This document shows, one piece after another, positions 33,015-45,598 of a DNA stretch of 64,000 bases (position 1 is the stretch's first letter; every line of letters starts with the position of its first letter). Source of the DNA: Anthonomus grandis grandis (Eukaryota; Arthropoda; Insecta; Coleoptera; Curculionidae); contig NC_065546.1 in NCBI RefSeq assembly GCF_022605725.1, positions 20,766,227-20,830,226 on the forward strand, written 5' to 3'. Under the pieces are notes generated by a model that was not told the origin of the DNA, did not search any database, and worked only from the letters and a program-made list of their open reading frames with translations. The position numbers and the translations under genes are program-made.

Positions 33015-34768
33015 CAGGGTATTCATTTAAAACTTCTCACCACAGATTTATCGAAAACCACTGTTTAAAAAAAAAACGCCGAAAAACGTCAAAAGGTTTG
33101 TCAAGGGGGACAACTTTCTAACCTAAAATTACTTCATCCCATTTCACCCTATGTACCGCAGGGTCATCCCCTTAAAAATTTTAAATAGCAAGGGGTATCG
33201 AGTAATAGCATGTTTAAAAGGTCTTTTAAAGTCTTTTATTTTGACGTTTGATTTTTTTATATCGGTCGATTCGTTTTCGAGAAAATTAGAAAAATCTTTG
33301 TTTATCTTAATTTGTTCAGATAGAAAACACAAACATGAAAATATCAGTTTTTATTTCAATAAGTGTTCAAAATGTTGTCCGTTTTTGGCCAAACAATGAT
33401 ATAGGCAATGTTCAAATTCCTGACGGACATTTTCAAAAATATGTTGTGGGATATCATGGCAGCTGTCGATGATGCGTTGACGAAGTTCATCTAAACTTTC
33501 AGGTTGGGGAGTAAACACAATAGATTTCAAATGACCCCATAGAAAAAAGTCTAACGGCGTTATATTAGGAGATCTAGCAGGCCATTCTATAGGCGCCCTT
33601 CGCCCTATCCATTTATCTGTAAACTCGTCGTCAAGCCATTGCCGAACGGGAAGAAAATAATGAGGAGGAGCGCCGTCTTGCTGGAAATATATTTCAGCCT
33701 CATCAAGTATAGGGTTTCCATCATCATCGATTTGGTTTTCAATGGATTCAGTGATAAGCGGATTGAAGGTATTTTCCAACATATCTAAATAAATGTCTCC
33801 ATTTAAATTTCCGTTAATAAATAATGGCCCAATGACTTTATTTCCTAAAATGCCTGCCCATACATTAATTTTTTGAGGATACTGGGTATGCCCTTCTACA
33901 AATGCATGAGGATTTTCATTGCTCCAATATCTACAGTTATGCTTATTAACAAATCCATTTAGAAAAAAATGTGCATTCATCGCTGAAGCAGATATTCTTT
34001 ACATAAATAGTATTATCATTAATCGCTTTAGTTATTTTTTCACAAAACTCAACTCGCCTATCGAAATCGTCTTCGTTAATCGTCTTCTTAACTCTTGCAA
34101 TATTTTTATTTTGAATGGATGAAATTTATGAAGTTTGGTAACTGTATGAACAGAGCCTAATGAAATACCAGTGGCAGCAACAATTTTGCGTAATGAAGTA
34201 TTAGGATTTATTCCAAAATGACCCAAAACTTCAACTTGAGCGGCTTCATCCAAAATTCGCCGATGATCACGTTTTTTATTTGCAACAGATCCAGTTTCAG
34301 TAAACTTAGTAACAAGGTCCAAAACATACCTATGCGAAGTTATCTTCTCCTGATGTCTGGCGTTAAACGTAACGGCAGTTTGCCGAGCACATTGATTTTG
34401 GGCACCATAAATTAAAATAATTTTCACTCTTTCGGCTAGTGTGTAAACCATTTTGGAAGTAAAATCTTTAATTCAACAAATAAATTTTCACTATTCCAAG
34501 ACTGTCACAAATGTAACTGACGACAAAATAAATTCTTTATTTTCCTTAGCAACTATAATTAACTAAGCAGGTATAACAATAAATACTGTTCGCCCAGGAT
34601 ATCTGTGTTGATGAAAAGAATGCCGAAAAAAATTCAGGTTGTTATTTAATTTTTTCCACGTCTAATCTTCGGAATTATTGTTTATGTTGGTAGTTTTCGG
34701 ATTAAATTATAAACGAATTGTAGATTTGGCAAACCCTAACGGGCAACATTTTGAACACTTATTGAAAC
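33015..34768 (-). mobile_element. DD41D element, family A copy 2 (one end truncated)
   Basis: Left end CAGGGTATTCATTTAAAAC preceded by TA (33013-33014), with the full ~350-bp terminal repeat as in copy 1. At the right the terminal repeat is present for only about 30 bp (GGGCAACATTTTGAACACTT) and is lost at about 34768, so the element cannot be cut out normally. The flank on the left is not an inverted repeat, unlike copy 1. Confidence 0.8.
33351..34451 (-). pseudogene. DD41D transposase, family A (two frameshifts)
   Basis: Begins MVYTLAERVKIILIYGAQNQ at 34451. Helix-turn-helix part to about 34150 (SLRKIVAATGISLGSVH). Two lesions separate three frames: a 13-base tandem duplication at about 34067-34090 (CGTCTTCGTTAAT next to CGTCTTCTTAACT) and one extra base in the T/A run at 33963-33969 just after the first catalytic Asp (FSDECTF). 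The second Asp (FQQDGAPPH) and third (TPLDFFLWG) are intact, 41 residues apart. Ends HFEHLLK. Much better preserved than copy 1. Confidence 0.85.
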
Positions 34769-35224
34769 AAAAACGTGTTGTAACAAAAAAGCATTTAAAC
34801 AATTGGATGTTGGTAGTTTTCTAAGCTCTTTCACAAGTGCTTGTGGAGGCATATAAATTAAAAATAAATAAGTGTAACATAAAATACAAAGATAGATATA
34901 CAAAACTTAAGTAGAATAAACGCTACAAAACAGCCTATTAATTTAAACAAAAAAGCAACATAAAGTCCAAATATTGGCATGCAAAAAAAATCCAAAATTG
35001 TCTTAGTCGGTGAATCATGTCTATTCCGGTAACAAAAAAAGTCCAATTTATAGTTTTTTAGGGTAATTTTATAGTTTTTTCTTTTATCAAATATCAGAAA
35101 AGAAAACTATATCGCATATGTTTATTTAAGGCATTTAAGGTTTATTAAATCATTAAGAATATAAATACTCAAAATCCATACTTGTACCTCCTTTTTAAAC
35201 TTAAAATTTTGGAGAATAATGATG
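34769..35224. other. AT-rich, no gene seen
   Basis: No readable domain or repeat found; borders the truncated DD41D copy. Confidence 0.35.
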
Positions 35225-35590
35225 CAGCGATCGCTGCCCATGTGTTTTCAATGCAATAGTTGGATATGCACCTCTGCTTCTTTTATTTAAATAAGCGATC
35301 AGTTGGGTATAGTTTATTTTTATCATAAATGATTTTAATTATCTCTTTTTGAACCGTCGCTAAAGTTCTTAAATACGATTCACAAACTCCTCTTCATCCG
35401 ATCAAGCCATATGTTAAGTGACTTTCAACAAGTGCTTTATAAAGAGTGTGTAATTGCTTAATAGTCAAAAAATCTTTAAGATACTTAAATTTAGTTATAA
35501 GTCCTTTAACTCTAGTTGTAACGGTTTTAATACGAACATCCTATCTTAACTGGCTATCTCTGTAAACACCAATATACCTTGTGGCGTTAA
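35225..35590 (-). pseudogene. Non-LTR reverse transcriptase, thumb/C-terminal fragment
   Basis: Minus strand: YIGVYRDSQL, RVKGLITKFKYLKDFLTIKQ, LHTLYKALVESHLTYGLIG, VQKEIIKIIYDKNKLYPTD. This is the segment after the RT active site of a jockey/CR1-like element. Its upstream part appears to be at 37200-37490, 1.6 kb away on the same strand. Contains several stops. Confidence 0.7.
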
Positions 35591-37199
35591 CTTTACAGTG
35601 TTACTATTTTGCTAAGAATTTGCAGACGGTAGCTCAGATTTATTGGAGGCTTGGGCAGAGACAACCAAAATTTTGTTTAAAACATAAATTTAGTTGGCTT
35701 GGGATTGTTCGAAGGTTCACTTATGACTGGCTATTAAAGAATATAAACTTGATTTTTTTTGGCGCCACTTAGTTTTTTTTTTATAAATGAAAGAAAACTA
35801 AGAAAAAGACTTGGTATATAGGTTTTAATTAACTTGGTATTTAGGTTTTAATTAAAGGTTTTAATTAAATGACCCTGGATAAAGTAGATTTAAAGAGGCA
35901 AAAAAATATCTTTAAAATACAACCAAATTATATTTACATCAAAGATATGTACACACCTCATGTTCTAATCTGATAAATGTTAATAATTTGCTATGAATTA
36001 AAATATGAATGCTGTTGATATGATTAAAATAAGTTTGACAAAAGTAACATTTAAATTATGATTTCGCTACTAGGTAGATTTCAGCACTTGAAAAATAAAT
36101 TGCAATTATTAAAGTTTTTAGTATATATTTGTATTACGCAAGAGAATGTTCATGAACCTTTTTACCTAAGGCATATCAGCCTTAACCGAGTTATATCTAC
36201 TTAACTACCAAAAAGGGTACGGAAAAATACTGAACAAATAACTAAAATTATAGATAAGAAATTGACTTATTAAATTATCATATTGATTAAATATTTATAG
36301 CAATAAATTAAAGGTATATTAATTAAAATTTAAATAAGTGAGACAAATCTATGGTGAGTAATATTTAAATAAATGGAATAAACTGGCCTGTATATTCCTT
36401 CAAGAAATGAACGGCTAGCCTTCAAAATAGAGGCTGTGAATGTATGCCATTTGTAGCTTAGCTATCCGGACTGGGAATCTCTAATACTAGCTCTAACTCT
36501 GGCTCAAGCTCCACCGCTTTCAGCAATTTCCCGGGGAAATCAAAAGCCTGCAGCCATCAACAATTGAAGAAGAATAAAGAGGAAAACGGAAAAGTAAAAC
36601 CCTAAAACAACGGTTGCCATTGTACTCACAGTCCATAAAAAATGAATGGCATTAAAAATGTGACACACTCACCTTGCTAAGTTTCATTCTCTATCCATCA
36701 AAATCTTGGGCATCCTGCACCAGAATTATGAATTCAACGGTTCCCTAAAGGAACAAGATTAAGGACTTATAAATTACAAGCCATATTGGCCACTTCCTGC
36801 TTCACAAACTTCGGAAATAAAAAACTGGCCTTTTACGTGTGCTCCTACCTGCGACACGGGAACAAGTCCTCGAAAAATGGACGCAGCACCGACTAAATCA
36901 GTAACGACCCCACCTCTCGCCTGAGCTGTCAATATCAGCCAATCAGAGAAAACATTAATTAGAACCAATCAGAAAAGTGACGGACCGTCAACAGAAAGCA
37001 TGGATACTTAAACCAGGAGAGTGATGCGTTACAGTAGTATTGTGTCATTGACAGTATGAATTTAAAGAAATATGAATAAAAGAAGTTGACTGAAATTATT
37101 AATGTAATTATTGAAATTAATGAAATATCAATGGAGCGTTAGTGAACATAAGGAGTAGAAAAATAAAACGCTACAACTTACTGACTCAGTTTTAGGAAT
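35591..37199. other. Probable insertion between two RT pieces, unidentified
   Basis: Both flanks read as consecutive parts of one minus-strand RT, which suggests that this DNA came in later. It has no recognised coding sequence or clear terminal repeats. 36450-36560 and 36780-36960 are less AT-rich. Confidence 0.4.
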
Positions 37200-37490
37200 T
37201 TTGCTGTCGCCTAATTTTATATTTTCTGGTAATGGTAATTTTGACTTGAAATTGACTTGAGGATTCAAATAAAATATATTTAGTTTTATCCAAATTTAAA
37301 GTTTGTTTATTGTTGTCTAACTATATTTTAATAAATTTCAGACCCTCCTCCACCTTAGTTTTTAAGTCTCGCCAGTGTTTTGCCGCATCATCTGCAAAAC
37401 TTATTATAGTACGATTTAGTTAGTTTTCAACATATTATTAATATATATGGTGAACCAGAGAGGGACTTAATGTACTTCGTCTTAATGTAC
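37200..37490 (-). pseudogene. Non-LTR reverse transcriptase, active-site fragment
   Basis: Minus strand: TLSPSLVHHIY, then RTIISFADDAAKHWRDL (FADD catalytic box), KTKVEEGLKFIKI and LDNNKL-IWIKLNIFYL. Stops and frameshifts present. Likely the same element as 35225-35590. Confidence 0.7.
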
Positions 37491-38411
37491 CCGTCGTACC
37501 CCATCGAGGGACATCAGAGGCTAATAGCTTGGAAAAACCAATTAGGCACTTTGATTTAATGTTTGAAATGTATTCATTACAATTAATATAGAATTATGTT
37601 TGAATGTTAAGTATGCATACACCTAGCGTGTAAATATGCCATTCTTATATATTTTTTATTCTTATATCTTTTATATATTATATCTTTAAGAGCAGTAGTT
37701 GTCTGGTGATACAGGGAAAGAGCATCTATGTGTGCGTTAAGCCTTAGCCTTTTAGTTTGATGATAACACGTAACGCTGCACCAGCTATCTTATTAATTCT
37801 GAAACCGTCTGTACACCAAGTGGTCCCTCTGTTTAGCACTATATGCTCATTGAAGTCCTGCCACAGCTCGCTGCCTACGAAAAACCTTCCAATCCATTGT
37901 CTCAGATGCCATAATCTCTACCCCTCAGGCACAATTTGAAGAAACGTTTTTGAAAAATTAGATGCAATGTATAAAGGTATAAAAGGTATACTGAGTAGCC
38001 AAGACAGTTTAGGAAATAATTTCCCATGTGTATCCACTGAATTTGTGTCAATAAATTTGTATTCATAATTCATGATTAACGATAGCAACTGTATATTAGA
38101 CCTAGGTATGAAAAAAACTTTAAGCCTTAAAATTTGAAACATAACTTAAGCTAGCACCATAGAGAGATATGCTATTATGTAGAGAGAGACTTACTGGTAT
38201 GCAGAAAATAAAATATGTATCACCCATTACTATAGTGTTGATATCGTATCTAGAATAAGAAGATAAGCAATAACATAGGTGTATTATTGCCAAATAATAA
38301 AAGAATTGCTTTTACTACCATGCTAATGCTACCATAATGCTTGCTAATGCTATCATAACTATTTATTGACGTCATAATTATAGTTATTCAAATTTAAAAA
38401 AAATAATGCGT
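37491..38411. other. No recognisable gene
   Basis: Frames at 37757-37939 (+) and 37918-38142 (-) have no known domain. May include further decayed RT sequence. Confidence 0.35.
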
Positions 38412-38698
38412 TTGAGTCCACACGACTAAAGTAAAACTTCATTACATCCATTCATTTGCATATACAGTAAGGACGCGCAAATTGGAATTAATTTATTTAA
38501 AATTCAGGGGTGTGTTAGAAAAAAACGCTCGGACACGTTAATTTTTATTTTTTGTTCGTAAAAAATTGAAGTTGATGGTCGTTGCTTGTTTTTGGTTCAC
38601 ACTGTATACCTAAATTTATCATCAAAAAAATCGCGACAAAAAATAAAAATCGACGTGTCTACTCCTCAACTCAAGCGTGTGTAAGGAAGTTTTACTTC
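38412..38698. mobile_element. Small foldback element enclosing an F-family shell/core remnant
   Basis: The inverted ends at 38412-38440 (CACACGACTAAAGTAAAACT) and 38668-38698 (complement, AGTTTTACTTC) define an outer element. Inside it, 38465 starts a second repeat (CAGTAAGGACGCGCAAATTG) that matches 47836, and 38555-38604 is a stub of a DD41D terminal repeat (GATGGTCGTTGCTTGTTTTT...CACTG, then TA), flanked on its right by the inverse of the shell seen at 47.9 kb. So at least three nested layers occur within 290 bp. Confidence 0.6.
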
Positions 38699-38711
38699 TT
38701 AACTTAGAGGG

Positions 38712-39053
38712 CTTGAGCCACACGACTGAAGTAAAACTTCTTTAGCTCGATTCACATGTCTATTTGTCTATTTATGCACAATTTTCGTACGTAATTTTTT
38801 CTTAGTTGATAATCCTGGAGCACCACTTTCATAATCAGAGTCTGTATCACTTCCTGTATAATTTCTTATTATTCAATCGAAAATTCACAAAATATGTACT
38901 TTAAAGTGAATTTATAATTTTATTTACTTTAAACGTAGAATAATTAGTAAAGTGAATAACAAAAACTAATTTAATAAATTGTTTAAGAACGAAAAGAAAT
39001 CACGAAATATTTATGAAATCACCGTTCGTGTAACGCTAGTAAACTCGCAAACA

Positions 39054-39101
<48 letters not shown>

Positions 39102-39315
39102 CATGCACTGACTATGAGAGGAAGAGAGAAAAAAAATGTACGCGTGCACTGCTCTCTCTTGCTCCTACAGTAAAATACGAACCGTAACTCTCTCTTTCTA
39201 TTGCCACTAACTCATATCTCCTTCTCAACTACCGTTCGCCTCACCCGATCACACTTTTCGTAACGCATTCGCCCGCTTCCCCCCAACTCAAGCGTGCGTA
39301 AAGAACTTTTGCTTC
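38712..39315. mobile_element. MITE-like element with CACACGACTGAAGT ends
   Basis: The left end 38712-38740 (CACACGACTGAAGTAAAACT) and right end 39285-39315 (inverse, AAGAACTTTTGCTTC) belong to the same terminal-repeat family as 38412-38698. Encloses a long TA microsatellite; no transposase. Confidence 0.5.
39057..39100. repeat. (TA)n microsatellite
   Basis: About 22 perfect TA units. Confidence 0.95.
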
Positions 39316-39647
39316 AAAAATAAGTATAATTTATTTTCAAATCTTAAATATTTATAAGAAAATATAAATATATATTCCTTTCAACTATATTCCAGCATAA
39401 ATGTAATATAAATTATTAATTAAGCAATAAATTGAAAGGAATAGTTGTAGAAAACGCCAACTAAGGATTCATGATCCACATTACTATCAATTAAAACTAA
39501 CCATTGTGCGCTGTGCAACTAATATGCTTATCAGTTTTGTTCACACACATTTTTGCATTCCTTCAAATACTATTCTTTCTTTGTCCAATAGAAATTTATA
39601 TAGTAACAAGTTTTCACATTCATAAGTTCTGCTTCATTATTGCTAAC

Positions 39648-39693
39648 CATTTAAATTTCATTTTAGATTTCCATCTAAAATGAAATTTAAATG
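39648..39693. repeat. Perfect 21-bp hairpin, 4-base loop
   Basis: CATTTAAATTTCATTTTAGA(T), loop TTCC, then the exact complement. No transposon ends, so probably a local inverted duplication. The rest of 39316-39915 shows no gene. Confidence 0.85.
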
Positions 39694-39915
39694 CATGAGC
39701 CGATCGCAAACCTATCGTTGCATAAAAGTTACTGACAGATCTTGGTGTTTTAGCTAAACATCTCAAACGATGACAGAAAATATAATAATATCCGATTTAT
39801 TAAATTGGATGCCGACTAGCAGCATTTTTTGTTATTTGAAGACATTTTGAACTTACAGGATTCAGTCTTTATTGTTTAAATTTTTTATTGCATGACTCGT
39901 AATGCTTCAATTATA

Positions 39916-41496
39916 CAGGGTGTTTCAGAACTATGGGATCAAACTTTTAGGGGTTGTTCAGTGCAACAGTAGAATCACAGGAAATGTGTCACTACGCCAC
40001 TACGGCCCTAAGATGCGTTTAAATTTAGAAAATATATTAATTACCTAAATAGGATCTGATGCATTTATTTTTACCTTTTTGTATATGATACCATCACAAC
40101 AATTGTTCAAAATGTCTTCCTCCAACCTCAATACACCGATTTAAACGCCGCACATGATTTCGGCGAACTACACTAAAAATTTTATCCTCGTTTTGAATGA
40201 TTTCAAATGCTGCTGTTATTCGTCTAATTAAATCTAGCTCTGATTCTACTGGAGTTTCGTAGACTAAAGACTTTACATGTCCCCACAAGAAAAAATCGAG
40301 GGACGTTAAATCGGGTGACCTAGGAGGCCAAGAAACTGCTCCACCTCTGGCAATCCAACGGTGCACAAACCGCTGAGCCAAATACTCGCGTACTTGTACA
40401 GCAAAGTGAGCCGACGCTCCATCATGCTGAAACCACATTTGCTATCTAACGTTTAGTGGAATATTAAGAAGTTTAACGTTAAGTGGAATATTAATTAAGA
40501 AGTTCTGGGAAAACTTCCTCCACGAAACGCAGATAAATAGGTCCTGTTAACCGTTCCGGTAGAAGGTATGGCCCAGTTAAATAATCATCAACAATGCCTG
40601 CCCATACGTTGACAGACCAACGATTCTGATGTTTTCTTGGAAAAATTGCATAAGGATTTTCTTCGTCCCAAACATGGCTATTCCTACTATTAAAAATACC
40701 GTCTCTCGTGAAAGAGGCTTTATCGGTCCACAAAACATATCGTTAAAAATTTGAATGTGCAATGATGTGATCCAGAAGCCATCGACAAAATTGAACTCTA
40801 GGATGATAATCGGCTGCAGTCATACCTTGAACTTTCTGGAAGTGGTAAGGATGGAGCTGTTGCTCGTGTAGTACCCGCCAGACAGAAGCGTTACTCGTAT
40901 TCATATTCCTAGCGACGTCACGTGTGCTATTTGATGGTTCATCGGCAACTCGCTGAAGCACCTCTTCTTCAAATTCGACCGTTCTTACGGTTCGAGCAAC
41001 ACCAGTATCATGCATCTTGGTCTTAAACATGCCTGTCTCAGCGAGCCGCCGATGAACCGCAATAAACTTTTTGTATCCAGGATGCTGTCGTTCGGCATAA
41101 TGTTCATAATACAACCGCGATGCTACTCGTGCATTGCAGTTTGTTGCTCCGTATGCCAAATGCATATGCGCCAATTCTTAATTGGTAAAGTTTTCCATTA
41201 GCAATAAATATTTAAAAATTAAAAGCTATAAAATTTTTAAATATGACATTGAGAATTGACATTGATAAGCGTCGATTTTTAACAATTGTTGTTATGGTAT
41301 CATGTACAAAAGGTAAAAATAAATGCAGCTGATTCTATTTAGATAATAATTAATGTTTTTTATAAATTTTAACGCGTCTTAGGGCCGTAGTGGCGTAGTG
41401 ACGCATTTCCTGACATGGGTTCCTGTACTTAAATGGATTCTTCTGTTGCACTGAACAACCCCCAGGAGTTTGATCCCATAGTTCTGAAACACCCTG
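39916..41496 (-). mobile_element. DD41D element, family C copy 1
   Basis: Full length, 1,581 bp, TA on both sides (39914-39915, 41497-41498). Ends CAGGGTGTTTCAGAACTATG; terminal repeats about 200 bp (GGGGTTGTTCAGTGCAACAG and GTGTCACTACGCCACTA on both). The left repeat lacks about 26 bp present in copy 2. Flanks are not inverted repeats of each other. Copy 2 at 51913-53491 is highly similar, so this family moved comparatively recently. Confidence 0.9.
40094..41198 (-). pseudogene. DD41D transposase, family C copy 1
   Basis: Begins MENFTN then a stop at codon 7 (TAA where copy 2 has CAA), and continues ELAHMHLAYGATNCNARV with the helix-turn-helix part. A second nonsense change (TTA to TAA) lies at about 40742, before WTDKASF (first Asp). 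A ~28-bp tandem duplication at 40448-40503 breaks the linker. Then come FQHDGASAHFAV (second Asp) and TSLDFFLWG (third, 41 residues on). Ends HFEQLL at 40094. Otherwise nearly complete (about 345 codons). Confidence 0.9.
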
Positions 41497-44342
41497 TATA
41501 ATTTTGGATAGTCCTATCTTGGCTTTAAGATTTTAAGTTAAATTTATCAGTACTTTTATCACCATGCTAAATTTTAAAATTTGACAGCTCTAATTTATTT
41601 TTGCGGTCTTCTGGTCACGATTAACTTAAAGAAGAAAAACATAATTTTGTTAATAAATATACTAAAAAAAGGAAAAAAATTATAAAGCAACCGACATAAT
41701 AACAACGTGGTATTTATTCGTCGCTGTCTGTACATGAGAAATCCCTTAAATAAGGGCAAATAAAGGAAAAAATAAAATAACAAATTATTTAGATATTAAT
41801 TTATAGAGTTGTTAGAAATAGAATATATTCATTTGTTGTTCGAACTTTTGAGCTCGCTTTTAAAGTTTTTAAAGGCTTTGCTACCTTCATTGTCTGGATG
41901 ACCTGACCATTCTGTAATCCAAAGCCAAATAATAATAGATAAATTTATTTTAAAATTATAATGAATTCATTAGGGTTAATATAATAAAAGGTTAATTTCA
42001 AAATTAACCCTTAATTGACAAATTTTCTATTATGCTAAGTTAGCTTATTAAACTAACATTTTTAGTTTCAATAGATAGAAGAGAATTTCCATATTTGGCG
42101 CAGCATTTCTATATTAAAACTTTCAAAATGTAAACCGGCCCTTTAATATACACCCCAACAAATCAGGGAAAATGGTTCGACTGTTGTTTTAGCATAACAA
42201 CGAGACAAGCGTCAAAAGGATCCGGCTCTAAGTTTTGGGGCCCCCTCGAGAGCCTTCAGGCCAGATGGAACTACTCATACTTTAAGGACTTGGCGCAACT
42301 TTCGGGAACGGAGGTGTTAAGTAGGAAGTAATTTCTCGAAATATTGTTTAGCTAGTCATCTTATATACTTCGTCATCGTCAAGCCGTTACCTTAATGGGA
42401 AGCGATTAAAATGGTAAATTATTCCGTGGGGATTTTCCTGATTACAAAGTTATTTTAGATATTTTACAAAATTTCCTTGTAAACGTACTTATTTGATGCA
42501 CTTATAGTTTTTCCATTATTAACTCTAATATTTTAGTATTTTCAATAAAACTCTTAAAATTAATAATTATAGATTATGGTACCTAATGGCTTGTTTTTCT
42601 CTTGGTGTTTGTCCATTATGCCCGAGTACACTTAAATAAGCCTAAAGGCTTATTGTGCCACGATATACATCTATACTACCCAGCCTAGCAGGCTTACTTA
42701 ATTATATAAAAAAGAAGCATTGGGTGTCGTTGATATAGCATTAAATTTAAACAAGCTAGTTTTGTCAAGTTCAAGTTATCTTAAATCCCAGTAGGTACCG
42801 CATGAATATCTATGCAGATTTTTCTTTCTCACTGATGGTGAAAATTTGACCTAGGTAAATATTAAAGTTATTTGAATCAGTATATTTAATAGAGTTGAGA
42901 ATTATGATTTTTAAAAAGAAAATAAAAATCCTAAAGACCTGAAATGTCCTTCTTGTGCCCAACTAAATTAAAAATCAAATTACTCAATAATATACATAAG
43001 GGCGAGTTTGTTACGTCCGAAATTTTACCTTATCTAAATTTCAATTAAACAATAGTTAACTAGAACGTTTAAAATATTAATGCGCGCCACCGAATTTTTA
43101 ATCAATAGGCCTAAAGCGTCTTTCAAAATATTATTAATAGGATAAAAATACGGGAAAATAAAAGTCAATATTATATTTTTTTATAGGCCAATTATTTAAT
43201 GTCACTTCCACCTAGTAAAGAATCACATTAATTCTACTTAAAATATTTAGTTTACATCACAGTGGTTCACCCAGTACAAATACCTCTTATTTATAAAAAA
43301 AGCAAGAAAGAGCAGAACTATTGAACTAATAAACTTTATTTCACCACCTCAGTAGCGAATGAATGAATATGATCCGACGTTTTTTATAAGTAGTATCAAT
43401 AGCTTACTCAATATAAATACACTTAATGAAGCAAAACTCTACAAGGTTAATAATCAACTAAGCAGAGATTTAAATGTAATCAATGATAATAAATTTAAAA
43501 GACGGCTATTGGGTGTAGTTTAGGAGAAATCCGAAAAAGCCAAGAATTGGAAACTAACCATGGGAACTAACATTTACCGAAATAAATAGTGAGTCGCTAT
43601 AATCTCTTTCGCCAATATTGTTCGAGAGGTACATTAGACATCTTTACCGTTGGTGATACTTATCACTATGATTTACCTATTTTTCATTGTTAAAACTTCC
43701 GTGTTATGATCACACGTATGTATGTACGTGCTGACGTGCTGTAGATTAAATATTTGCAAGTTACCCAAAATACTTGCATGCTATAGAACAAAAATACAAG
43801 AAGTAATAGTGATATAACAAGGAAATAAAAGGAAAACTAAGAAATAAAACACCAATAAAGTCAAAAGAGCAATAAAAATTGCAGAAGTCTCGCAAATCGT
43901 TGCACGTTCATAAATTTATAGGCACTTGTTTAATTGTTGCGGACCGCCCCACGCACCATATGATGATGGTGGAAATCTTAGCCGGCCATAGCGTCAGACT
44001 CATTAGCCAATCAAATTAAGAATATCCGAGCGTCAGATTTTACTATGATTATAGCATCTTTTGATAAATTGGGATATGTGCCAGTGGTAAAAATTAGATT
44101 TATTAAATAACTTGATTAGATGATTATTTCATAATTATGTATTTATGGAATAATTTTAAAATTTTTACTAAAATATAATCATGATAAATGCTTAAAAAAA
44201 TTCTTTAATGATGCAATTACTATTATAATTTTATTTTTAATTTTAAAAGTTGAAAATAGAGTTATTGAACTGTTTTTTTTTTTTTCTCTTCTTACGTTAT
44301 CTTAAGCTATTTTGTTTTTTTTTACATTTTGTGATGGTCTGC
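41497..44342. other. Long stretch without a recognised gene
   Basis: AT-rich. Locally GC-richer islands at 42180-42310 and 43930-44040 (GTTGCGGACCGCCCCACGC) carry no readable domain; the second may belong to an end of the PIF/Harbinger remains that follow. Confidence 0.35.
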
Positions 44343-45184
44343 TCATGCATTGTTAAGAGTGTTATTATTCTTATTAGCTATTTTGCTAGTCACTTTATTT
44401 TGTTTATTTAGCTTTCCTATAAACTTTCGTTTTATAGAATTTTTCTGTGGGTGAGTTTCTTCACTGCCAATTGCTACCAAAGAAGGTAATTCAGATATCT
44501 GAGCTTCTATATTTTCATTAACTGGTGTGAATTGTGGTGCTATGGTGGATGTACTTCCAATTGCTGTTCCCGAGGCTTTTCTAGTATTAACTTTTTTCCA
44601 CGCTGGTACTGCTTTCTTGGGTCTGAAATTTTTTAGTTCTGTAATTTAATAACACTAAGGAGTAATAGATCTTGTCAATTAAAACATTGTCAACTCGTAA
44701 AAATAGCTTTTTTTATAAACTTTTAGATTTTTACATGATAAAATAAACATTATGTTTCACATGTTAATACTTTACCACTAATCCTAGCTCTTCTGTAGCA
44801 TCTCGTTCTACAGCTAACCATCCAATTAAACTCATTAACTTTTCTTCAATGCGAGTAAGTTGAGGTACTAGACCTCCTCCACCTGTCCTGTTCATGGCCA
44901 ATTTCATAGTTTGAGCCTTTACCTTAACTTTGCTTTTCCATTTGGAAAATGCCTTAAACCAAATAATCTTAATTAATATTATTGCATTGGCAATTATTAA
45001 AATATTGTAATTTTATACATTACACAACAAGACTGTATCTTGTATATTTATATTTACATCATATAACTTAGTATACATTTAACCTCTATCAATTTAACTG
45101 GGGTACTATAGAAGAGCCATAACCCATACTATTTAGTTGGGTGGCTACTTCACTCCACAATTTCTTATACTGCTGTCCGTCCAT
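44343..45184 (-). pseudogene. SANT/Myb-like (zeste-type) gene remnant, spliced
   Basis: Three blocks in order on the minus strand. (1) From ATG 45184: MDGQQYKKLWSEVATQLNSM, the middle of a zeste/Myb-SANT-like DNA-binding domain. (2) 44990-44764: FKAFSKWKSKVKVKAQTMKL, then TGGGG and TRIEEKLMSLIGWLAVERD. (3) 44622-44343, preceded by TTTCAG: a Lys-rich tail (PKKAVPAWKKVNTRKASG...) open to TGA. A donor-like GTG|GTAAAG closes block 2. Phase between blocks 2 and 3 does not fit exactly, so at least one indel or another splice site is needed. Such proteins often accompany PIF/Harbinger transposases and help them bind DNA. May still be a host gene. Confidence 0.55.
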
Positions 45185-45598
45185 CTACCCCAGCAAATGC
45201 TTTGGTAAGCATTTCTGGGTAATTACAAAAGTAATATTCTGAGTAATAACAAAATGTTCTTATATACCTCAATATGTAAATAGGCAAATATTTTTTTAAT
45301 TTAATAAAGTCCACAAATTAAAAATTATCACGAAGAAGAAAAATAAGATAGTACGTAGCTATATTAATAAAAATTAACCTAAAAAAAAGTAAATAATAAA
45401 TTTTTTACCTTAGGCGAACTACTCCATGAAAGTAGACAGAAATAAGTAGAAATTCAATATTCAATAGAGTAAGAAGAATATAGTATCTCTTTAATAAGAA
45501 GACCATTTTATCTGTCCTTATTTAAAGAACTTCCGACCACACGCGATCGGTGGCGATCTAATCCGATTGTAGTTACGGAGTACAAATGGCGAAGCGAT

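Noticed and set aside
33919..34415. Plus-strand frames opposite family A copy 2
   Set aside because: Antisense shadows of the minus-strand transposase.
36774..36968. 64-codon minus-strand frame
   Set aside because: No domain, no homologous motif; inside an unidentified insertion.
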